A stretch of DNA of 64,000 bases from Armigeres subalbatus (taxonomy: Eukaryota > Arthropoda > Insecta > Diptera > Culicidae), in assembly GCF_024139115.2 (NCBI RefSeq), contig NC_085140.1, positions 22,660,035 to 22,724,034 on the forward strand. The letters run 5' to 3'. The notes below the pieces were generated by a model. It had not been told where the DNA came from. It saw only the letters and a list, made by a program, of their open reading frames with translations, and ran no database searches. Positions 55,691 through 64,000 of the stretch are shown here, one piece after another; positions within the stretch are counted from its first letter, which is position 1, and each line of letters starts with the position of its first letter. A program made the translations under genes and the position numbers.

Positions 55691-57000
55691 GAGTGACTTT
55701 GCTAAGAAATTTATGTCACTCCATTATCCTTGCCGATGATTTTCCTCGGATGGGGCGAAGGTATTAGCCTTGCCCTGGCTAATAGCCTAGGTTTAAGCGC
55801 CTTTGCTCGCTCTCTGAAACGAAAAAAGAGCAAAAAGAAATTAAATTCCCCTTCCCCCCAGAAGAATACATAAGTTTTTATTTTGGGTTTAAACTAAAAA
55901 CATTGTTTTTGAAAAAATGTTGGTTGTGCCTATACTGCCGTGAATCACATATCTATCACATATGAATAGGAAACCCAGCAAAGATGGGACATATATGCGA
56001 TTAACGGCAGTATATTGACATTTAAAGCACAAACAAACCAGGTTAATTTAATCGTCGATCTTTGAAAAGCTGCCATACAAAATATGCTTCAATGTTTTCT
56101 GGCGAGTGCTTGGTGCTGATTGAACTTTGACAATTACCTAAAAAGCATCAATTTCCTCGCCTTACTTTATCCCCACAAGTACTCGCAAAAATGATTTACA
56201 ATACTGACGGCTATATGGGCAAAAATCAGAATAATTGTATGTTTACAAAACAGAATGTATTTGCGCTACGCGATTGTGTCCAAATAGGCACTACCCAAGT
56301 AACCATGAGGCTGAAACACAATTATCTGCATATCTAGAGTAAATCCAAGATCTATGAAAAATAATAATCCACCATAAAAGTAAAATCAAAGTGGAGAAGG
56401 GTCTTTTTTATAGTTATGAGATATAATCGAAATGCGATAATATCCCGCCTTTAACTCAATTACGGTTTTACATTCAGCGCAGGCCACAAATATTCCCCAA
56501 ACATGCAATGGTTGGGCCCCAAACGGGCCTGGTTGTGATTAATAATCGCTTTGATATTTGTTTTTATAAGTGTTCTAACTTGTTCTAAATAACTACAACG
56601 AATAAACACAGTACATTAGTCAAAAGAAAATTCAAAGGACCAATAGAAGACATATTTCGTTAGATAGATTCGACCTCACCAAAACAGCAGACTGGAAATA
56701 CACCTCAATGGAGTGGAGGAGACTTGCACACGTCCACCGCCGAAATCGCATGTTGGCCAATCGAATGTGAACATGGTCTGCTTGCTGCGCCTCCCAGATC
56801 ATTCGCATCAGCACAGGTCTATGAAGCAAAAGGGCGCCCTCTCTACAGCGATCAGCTCCACATTTCTATGAGGGGCAACACTGAATTCCCACATATACGT
56901 CAAAAGCTCCGGACCTGATGAGAATCTCTTTGGCTCCCCGTGTTGTCCAGTTTACCAAGTGGCACCACGATTTCTAAAAACTTGAGGCTCCACTCTTATT
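55691..57000. other. Unassigned sequence with one tiny MITE
   Basis: An 84-bp element at 55931-56014 has inverted ends TATACTGCCGTGAATCACAT and (reverse complement) TATACTGCCGTTAATCGCAT. No gene is seen elsewhere; frames at 56632-56918 overlap on both strands without a domain. Confidence 0.45.
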
Positions 57001-57239
57001 TCACAGGTTTACGGCCAAAACCGTATTTTCCGGCCAAAAATAATTTTTCGAAATTGGGAAGTGACACTAGGAAAATAACAACCGCTCGCACACGCAGACT
57101 GCTGCGATCTCAGTTTTAACCAAAACTTTTTCCTTAGTACCGAAAATACCGGTACTTTCATTAAGCCAGTACCGGTATTTCGGTATCGAAAATTGGTCGG
57201 TACTCCCGGGAATTCCGGTACCGGTACTCCTGGTACTAA

Positions 57240-57960
57240 AATTCTAAAAAACATCCACCCGTTTGGCCAACTAACATTTTCGGCCAAATGACCTTCCTGC
57301 CAAACGACCATTTCGGTCAAACAACTTTTTGGCCAAACGACTTTTTCGTCCAAATGGCCAGTCGGCCGAACGACAATTGTCGGCCAGATGGGTTTTGGCC
57401 TATTGTTTTGCTCGGCCAAACACCTTTCGGCCTTGTGTATATATGCCAAATGGCCCTAGCTGTCGTTTGGGCGAAAGTCATTCGACGAAAAACCATTTTT
57501 TCGAATATCAGGTTAGGCCAAAAGTCGTCTTGCCAAATTCCATTAGGCCGAATTAAACGTTTGTCCAAAACGGTATTAGGTCGAAAATGGTTTGACCAAA
57601 AATTACAATTGGCGGAAAGCGACAAACATACGAAAGGCACATTCGGCTGAATTGGTAATTTGACCGTCAAAGTTGTTTGCCCTAGCAGCTCAACGACTTT
57701 TTTTTTTTGCAAAATAGCAATTCAGCCTTACGACACTTTTGGCCGAATGCCCATTTCGGCTAAATCACGCTTTCGGCCAATAGAGCTATTCAGCCAACTT
57801 TTTTTTCAGCCAAAGGAACTGTTCGACAAATGACATTTTCATCAGAATAATTTTAGACTAGATGGGTTTCATCAAAATGGTTTGTTTGGCCAAACGACAT
57901 ATTAGACAACAAACAATTTTAGCTATATAAGCTATAGAGGAGTAATTTTGGTCATATAAG
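57240..57960. repeat. GGCCAAA-type minisatellite, third locus
   Basis: Degenerate units such as TTTCGGCCAAACGACC and CATTTGGCC; both orientations occur. Preceded at 57130-57240 by GGTACCGGTACT-type short repeats. Confidence 0.75.
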
Positions 57961-58209
57961 ACCATTAAGATCCTCCAAGGTTTGTTGAGCGTTGTGACAA
58001 AATGCCTTTCTACCAAATGACTCTTTTCCGTTCAAAAGTTCTATTTCAACAAGTTTTTGCTTGAATTTCAACGGGGAATCCTTCGAAGTTTACATTCGAA
58101 GTTTTTCTTAGTTTTGGAGGAGAGATTCTCGAAATTTTAACGGGGAATGGTATTTTTTAAAGATATCCACGTAAAAATCCGCGGAATTCTTCAATTTTTA
58201 CAATTTTTA

Positions 58210-59440
58210 TGTCAAAGACATTGATGAATGTCTAATGCCAAATTGCTCGTTAAGACAGCTTACGGATGATTGCTTTGTATCCGTTACGGGGCCAACCGCA
58301 GTTGATCTGCAAGGACCTTTGCAAGATACTCTAGACAACTTGTCTACTTGGGCTTTGATGCTGGGTATCGAGTTCTCTCCGGAGAAAACTGAGATGGTTC
58401 TTTTTCGGGAAGCACATAAGCCGGCAAAGTTCCCGTTTCAACTGATATGTAAGACAATCCGTCACAGCATGTCTTCTATATATCTCGGGGTCTGGTTCGA
58501 CTCGAAATGCACTTTCGGGAAGTACATTGTGTATCTGACGCAAACGTGCCAGATACGAATCAGCTTTATGCGAAGAATAACGGGAACATGGTGGGGAGCG
58601 CACCCAGAAGATCTTATTACGTTGTACCGAACAACCATTCTGTTGGTTCTCTCCAGTCCGCGGCTTAAACACATATGCTGAAGCTACAATCTTCGATGAA
58701 TTTTTCACATTAGTTCGTTAGGAAACCTTGATCAGCTGGCAGCAGAAATGGACAAATGGGGAGTTGGGTAGTTGTATTCAATTCACCCGCAGGTGTCGAA
58801 GCGTCCATGGTTCAAAGAATTGAATGTGGGACGAGACTTCATTCGAACCATGTGTCGTCTAATGTGCAATCACTACACTTTAAATGCACATCTTTTCAGA
58901 GTGGGGCACTAGGAGAGCAATCTCTGTGTGTTGTAGAGCAGATTATCAGGATATCGATCATGTTGTGTAGGCGTGCGAGGAGCATCGTGGCCCCAGACTA
59001 ACTGAACATCTCCGGTTCCGAGACCTTGAATACATGTCACTTGTCCACCAATTTTTGAAAGTTGCTGATGTAAAATTGTAATAATTCCTTGTTGTCCATT
59101 TCGACAGACATTCGTTAAACCCTTCCGTATGTCTTCCTTTCGTTGTTGTCTCCCAAGAAAAAGTTTGTTTGTCCCGTTACAGATGTTAATCATCGCCAAG
59201 AATGTAAACATTGTGATCATCAGCATCGTAATTACTTAAGCACCCTAGAAGCCCTTCCTTTCCTACTGTATTATTGTAGTTATTGTATTCCCTAGCCTCG
59301 ACCAAACCGCGAGTCTTTCGGTTCCCCAAAACTAACATTATTGTATAAGAATCATGAAAAATGGTATTAAAACATGATTTCGGCTCCGCAACGCTTCACG
59401 GCAAATGAGCCTTCCAAATGAACGATATATTAAAAAAGTG
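58210..59440 (+). pseudogene. LINE ORF2 C-terminal half and 3' end, inactive
   Basis: Starts inside the reverse transcriptase at LRQLTDDCF (the catalytic Asp pair) and continues through LSTWALMLGIEFSPEKTEMV, IYLGVWFDSKCTFGKYI and TGTWWGAHPEDLITLY. In-frame stops and frameshifts follow. The distal C terminus is still readable (QDIDHVV-stop-ACEEHRGPRLTEHL, then LVHQFLKVADVKL and stop at about 59080). The 3' untranslated region ends near 59440. The 24929-25288 fragment is a truncated sister. Probably a Jockey/I-group LINE; the clade is uncertain. Confidence 0.8.
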
Positions 59441-60021
59441 GGTGTGGTCCTTGGTTTCAGTCTAGGACAGAAGTCACAAAAGCATAAAGATTACTACTCC
59501 TGGCCACGCCCATCTTCACCGTAACTTAGGAGGGGAAGGAAGTGTTGATGTAGTATTTATTTACTGAGAGGCCCCCGACTCAGGAACACCCTCATAAGTA
59601 GGGGAGATATGTATAAAATGCGCCACCACCTTTTCCTGGTTTATAGCCCAAATTTTGTCTCAAAATCGTAAGCAGCTGAAGCCAAAAAACATTTGTATAC
59701 CGTCAAACGAAAAAACTCAGTCAAAAACTCTGTATTAAATATTTTAAAAATAAAATATTATTTTGACTCATTCCAACGTTCGAATGCTTTTTCTTCAGAC
59801 ACAAAAACTATTTTCTTCTGATTACCATCAGCCTGAGACATTATCTAACTTAAAGGATAGAGTTGACAAAATTCTTGTGCAAAAGAGTTTGAAAATTTTG
59901 GTGAAAAATATTGGATTATTGTCATTTTGGATTGAAATTCTCAATTTTGGAATAAAATAGTTTTGTTTAATACGTATTGTTTTATTGGCTTAGCAGTCTT
60001 ATTATTGTATCAAACGAACTA

Positions 60022-60215
60022 CAGTCAAACCTCCATGAGTCGATATTGAAGGGACCATCGACTCATGGAAATATCGAGATGTGGAATAGGAAATCTTTGT
60101 AAAGCTCTTTGAAGGTACCATCACAGTAGCCCAGAAAATATTTTTTGATATGGCATAATTTGCTTCCATGAGTCGATATCGAGTCATAGAACATCGAGTC
60201 ATGGAGGTTTGACTG
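60022..60215. mobile_element. pogo/Tigger-like MITE
   Basis: Ends CAGTCAAACCTCCATGAGTC and (reverse complement) CAGTCAAACCTCCATGACTC are inverted, with TA on both sides (60020-60021, 60216-60217). It lies in the left terminal repeat of the Penelope-like element and is absent from the right repeat, so it came last. Confidence 0.88.
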
Positions 60216-60229
60216 TATAATGTTCTTGT

Positions 60230-60268
60230 TCCGACGTTTCGGTCCGTATTTGGGACCTTCTTCAGGGA
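60230..60268 (-). ncRNA. Hammerhead-like motif, left Penelope-like repeat
   Basis: Minus strand: TCC, CTGAAGA, extra A, GGTCC/GGACC hairpin with CAAATAC loop, GAA, ACGT, C, GGA. Same as the right repeat copy. Confidence 0.5.
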
Positions 60269-60469
60269 TCTAAAATTTATTGTTGTATGTTTATCCAAAT
60301 AGTCTTATTATCTACAATTATCACAACAAGTTTAAAAAATATTACTTACGAAGAATTGATCGCTCTTGTCTTAATACTTTTAGCCTGTCGTGCTGTCTGT
60401 ATCTGTTGTACATTTGGGAATCCTGTCATTTTGATGTTGTTACATGAATTTCGGGTAGTTTTTTTTGCC

Positions 60470-60849
60470 ATTAACTGCACACAGTGCGAAGCTATACGGA
60501 CACAAATCGGACAAAAACAAACTGGACAGAATAATGAACATGCAAGATGACAACTATAAAAAACATACAACTAGACCAATGGTAAGAAAGGACCGCAATA
60601 ATGAAACATGCAGTATCAACAGGACACACATTTGATTATGACAATGTTAAAATTCTAGACTCCAGTGAAAAATCCACTAGACTTCCTATTCTAGAAATAT
60701 GCCACATTTTAACTACGGATAACATAAACAAACGAACCGATACAGTAGGACTTAGTATTAGTTACATTCGTATCATGCATACACTGAAAAAACGAATGAA
60801 CACAGCACAAATATTAATCAAAACACCACCCATCCAACACATACAATAA
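60470..60849 (+). pseudogene. Penelope-like GIY-YIG endonuclease C-terminal remnant
   Basis: The readable part at 60601-60849 has HAVSTGHTFDYDNVKILD and then NKRTDTVGLSISY, the typical end of Penelope-like polyproteins just after the GIY-YIG nuclease core. Upstream (60470-60600) INCTQC and a broken GQT/K-type stretch suggest the rest of that domain in shifted frames. The nuclease would nick target DNA for integration. Inactive here. Confidence 0.75.
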
Positions 60850-61218
60850 CCCAGTAATAAGAGCCAGTTTACAAATATAGTAGAGATAGACATAGTCACA
60901 TTGTCACCATTGAACAGAAAAGTGAACATTTAGTGAACAAAATTAGAGAGCATAACCAATGATAAGCCGATATCCCATTTCGCTTAGAGACTATAACACA
61001 GTAAGTAAAAGATAGACAAAAAAACTACCCGAAATTCATGTAATAACATAAAACAAAATGACAGGATTCCCAAATGTACAACAGATACAGACAACACGAC
61101 AGGCTTAAAGTATTAAGACAAGAGCGATCAATTCTTTGTAAGTAATATTTTTTAAACTTGTTGTGATAATTGTAGATTGTAAGACTATTTGGATAAACAT
61201 ACAACAATAAATTTTATA

Positions 61219-61257
61219 TCCCTGAAGAAGGTCCCAAATACGGACCGAAACGTCGGA
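61219..61257 (+). ncRNA. Hammerhead-like motif, right Penelope-like repeat
   Basis: TCC, CTGAAGA (61222-61228), extra A, stem II GGTCC (61230-61234) with GGACC (61242-61246), GAA, self-complementary ACGT, C, GGA. The loop CAAATA also occurs in known hammerheads such as the schistosome one. Confidence 0.5.
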
Positions 61258-61509
61258 ACAAGAACATTATAGTTCGTTTGATAAGCCAAGCCAATAAAAC
61301 AATACGTATTAAACAAAATTCAGTCGAAACTCCACAACATAAAATAGTTTAGTTGCGATATTGCTGGTTTTACATGGACATTTTTGTATCCCTTAATGAC
61401 TGAGATGTTGGATTATTGATAAACACTTCGAAGATACACTTTTTCGGAAGAAATCAACATTAAATTAAGTAATTATCTTATGGGGCGCATATTGACTGCA
61501 TCTCCCCTA

Positions 61510-64000
61510 CCACGGAGTTGGATATTGGGAATGTATTTGGTTAGGATATTGGGAAGGTATTTGTTGGGCCAGGATTTGCCTGTAGCTGACAATGTAACCG
61601 TGATAGATCTTACAACGTAACACATCATGCAAAGGCCCAGCGTTACGGGCTCGTAACTTGGGGAATAATAATTCAAATTAATTCAAAAAGGTTTTCAGTT
61701 GATGAAGAACGCATATGATACAACAATTACTGATTACAATCCTTGATTAAATGAATTTGTCTCACGCACTTAAAGAGACGAAATTTTGTTAACAACCCCT
61801 GGCAAGGATAGTATTCATCAGGTTCAACCGGGATCAGATCGTTGTTGTCGTGTGTTTCGCGTTCTGTCGGGCAGCAGCGTTTTCCCGATACCGGGAGAGT
61901 GGTGATTGAAGAGGCACCGATCGTCGTCGTTGTCTTTTGACCTGTCGTTGTTGGTTGAAAAACGCGATGACAGATGATGTTCGCTGTGGCGAGAGGAAGG
62001 GTTGAAGGTCGGGGGAAGTTTTTCGGAATGACGACATTTTGTATCGCGTCTAGTGATCAGTGGTTTTTTACGTGGGATTGAGGCGTTTGAGCGGAATAGT
62101 GGGCGAATTTCGGTGCATATTTTGCACTTTTTTTTCTCTAATTCTGTAACTAAACTTATCATTTTTTATTTGATTTTCATTTCAGATGGACGATATTAGC
62201 ATTACAACTTCTGGAAAATAAGGTAATAAGACAGTCAAACACTGAATTATATTTTACATTTACGAAACACTTTGATTATTTTTATAAAAGATCTCTTAAA
62301 CCCGTAGCCTTTTCTAAAATAACTTGACAGAAGAAGAAAGCTTAATTTATGAACTCCAACAAATGGTAAACTTATTGTATTTTTATACTATATCTATAAA
62401 CTGATCAATTTTTTTGATAAATAATTATTTCCACTTTCCAGAGCCGACTTATAAGGAACTGATGTAGCCAAATGTAATATATTTATGCTATTGATTCTCG
62501 TTTGATGAATGTTTCACTCATTATTGCTTTCGTAAAACTATTTATTAAATACGAAGAGTATGACTATAACCTGATTATTCTAGTAACACCTTAGGATATC
62601 AAATGCATCCTGCTTGAGTCTGTCAACTGCGGATTGACATTCATGGAAATGAATAATTCTAACAAGAGTAACATGTACTTATACCAACACTGAATTTACA
62701 TATATTTGATTTAAAATACATCTTTTAGTTCTTCACTTGCTTTTATTGTAAATATATAAAATGACCACTGGTGGCCGCGCAGAAACGATCCTGTCCTCAT
62801 GCCTGACCGTCTTTCGTCGGTTATTTAGTGCCCCATCTTAGTGTTGTCGTGGTAATATTTCAATCCATGTAGCTTAGTTCAGCAATGGCGTGGGATTGCC
62901 GCTTCGGATATGGGAAATCTAAAATCTGTGAGGTAAATTGGCCAGCTCAGACAATGAGATCAAAAGTTATTGTCAAAATACTATGTCTTACGCGCAAAAC
63001 ACGCTTAAAAACACTCACAACAGCACCGCTAGGTGGTTTGATCAGAGTTTTTTTTTTAATTTTCCTATTCCTATTAATTTTAAATCCCGCACAATACACA
63101 ATTTTATATAACGAAGAACAATTAAATTAAGTTGAATTGTATATGTGAACAGATATCTACCATTCCATGATCCAGTTGGGTTGTTAATCATCGAAAAAAG
63201 AAGATGTTTAGACCAGGGACCAGTAACCACAAGATTACGGACACGTATACGATGTAGTAACAATCACGTAGACATTTGCTTCATTCAACCGAAATGCGCC
63301 TTCCGAATCATTTCCACCTATGAAAGTAGTTGTGAAGTTTTTCCTCCAAACCTATGTAAGATGAATCGCGCAAAGGAAGATATTCGCAAAGGGGTTTATT
63401 CGGTTTGTTCTTCTCCGCGATCATTTGGGTGGCTCTCAGGTTAAGATACACTTTCACCATATAAAGTCTATCGGGAGAGAGTCATGATCGTGGCTTGTAC
63501 ATCGCAGCCGACTCGCCAAACCGAGCTGTCGTTCTATTAATAGCGGATGAAAATCCGTCGGAAAATCAGTACAAACTAGACCTCAACTTGTGGTTGTTCT
63601 CTTCTTGTGTAGTGTCGAATCGCGTTAGATTTTCCACCCCCGGGCCGGGCCACTACTGCTGACTGTGGCCAATGTGTGATCTTTCAGAAGAACAACCGTA
63701 GCAGACGCATCAGCAGAGAATCATTACAGGTCCGAGCGGATCGGCCTCCGTCAGATGCGGTTTGGAGGTAGGTGTTAGAAAAGACATCCAAGCAGCCGAC
63801 AACGATGGCAGCGTCGGCGGACGTCCGCCGCAGCAGGCGGCATCAATCAATGAAAACTATGGCGCTTTAAATGCGCGATAAATGGCTTAGGATATTATAG
63901 TTGACCGCGGAGTTGCTGGGGCTTCCCGACGGTGAAGGCTTTTCTTCATCGTTTTCGCTAAATTGAAATCCTATTAGGTCACACTCATAACGGAGAACGT
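61510..64000. other. Mostly unique sequence, possible 5' region of a host gene
   Basis: GC-richer patches at 61800-62130 and 63450-63900 contrast with the repeats. Possible acceptors occur at 62185 (TTTCATTTCAG then ATGGACGATATT) and at 62441 (CACTTTCCAG), but the frames stop at once (about 11 codons after the first). A fragment of the CCTAGCGGTG TIR family is at 63028-63045. No coding gene can be supported. Confidence 0.35.

Larger units (their letters stand above)
59964..61338 (+). mobile_element. Truncated Penelope-like element with inverted terminal repeats
   Basis: Terminal repeats of about 300 bp lie in inverted orientation: left 59961-60468 (less the later insert) and right 61017-61318. 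They share TTTAATACGTATTGTTTTAT and AAGACAAGAGCGATCAATTC. The right side has an extra tail of about 20 bp (61319-61338). The element is flanked by a perfect 12-bp duplication, ATAAAATAGTTT (59952-59963, 61339-61350). Between the repeats is a Penelope-type GIY-YIG C-terminal remnant. Inverted pseudo-terminal repeats, a one-sided tail, duplications of about this length and hammerhead-like motifs are known Penelope-like features. The reverse transcriptase is missing. Confidence 0.85.
59601..61507. mobile_element. TA-flanked TIR element that hosts a Penelope-like insert
   Basis: The left end GGGGAGATATGTATAAAATG and the reverse complement of the right end GGGGAGATGCAGTCAATATG are inverted and both continue CGCC. 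TA is on each side (59599-59600, 61508-61509). Without the insert at 59964-61338 and one copy of its target duplication the element would be about 520 bp. No transposase. Confidence 0.75.

Noticed and set aside
62187..62222. A coding micro-exon starting MDDISITTSG
   Set aside because: The acceptor-like site is good but the frame stops after 11 codons and no partner exon is evident.

Overview
This is a eukaryotic window, almost certainly from a mosquito of the Culicinae (Aedes-like). The inference rests on an AT-rich background, one short-intron gene among dense young transposons, tRNA-derived SINEs, many small terminal-inverted-repeat (TIR) elements, APE-type LINEs and a Penelope-like element. 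I see no bacterial operon, CRISPR array or rRNA. The only protein gene I can defend as intact is a two-exon gene at 28334-29483, which encodes a 363-residue protein with a divergent heat-shock-factor (HSF)-type DNA-binding domain. Nearly everything else is repeats, often nested. Layout: 1-2.7 kb, degenerate low-complexity and tandem repeats; 2.7-4.1 kb, a TIR element; 4.2-7.1 kb, a 23-bp satellite; 7.5-8.2 kb, a tRNA-derived SINE with a 22-bp target duplication; 8.2-17 kb, mostly unique DNA with TIR elements, including hAT-type ones with 8-bp duplications and a 1.9-kb element at 14953-16873; 17.1-22.8 kb, a decayed LINE (minus strand) carrying two later insertions; 22.8-26.8 kb, LINE fragments and TIR elements; 27-29.5 kb, the HSF-like gene; 30.9-33.9 kb and 44.8-47.6 kb, two hAT-type elements whose interiors are mostly the same 23-bp satellite; 37-40.5 kb, minisatellites; 43-44.3 kb, a 630-bp tandem duplication; 47.6-48.7 kb, a diverged inverted relative of that sequence with two insertions; 52-54 kb, a 151-bp tandem repeat; 58.2-59.4 kb, a LINE 3' end; 59.6-61.5 kb, a three-level nest of a pogo-type element inside a Penelope-like element inside a TA-flanked element; 61.5-64 kb, unique sequence of unknown function. 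The most interesting signal is a family of short palindromic elements (17844-18068, 29624-29785, 48361-48639, 51278-51562). Three copies have target duplications of 12, 9 and 14 bp, a one-sided tail of about 35-45 bp, and a hammerhead-ribozyme-like motif. The same motif architecture sits in the inverted terminal repeats of the Penelope-like element at 59964-61338. I infer that the palindromes are non-autonomous Penelope-like or retrozyme-like retroelements rather than cut-and-paste MITEs. The second notable signal is that two of the three 23-bp satellite arrays lie inside hAT elements, which suggests the transposon has dispersed satellite seeds. No computation was run: all boundaries and pairings were read by eye from the sequence.
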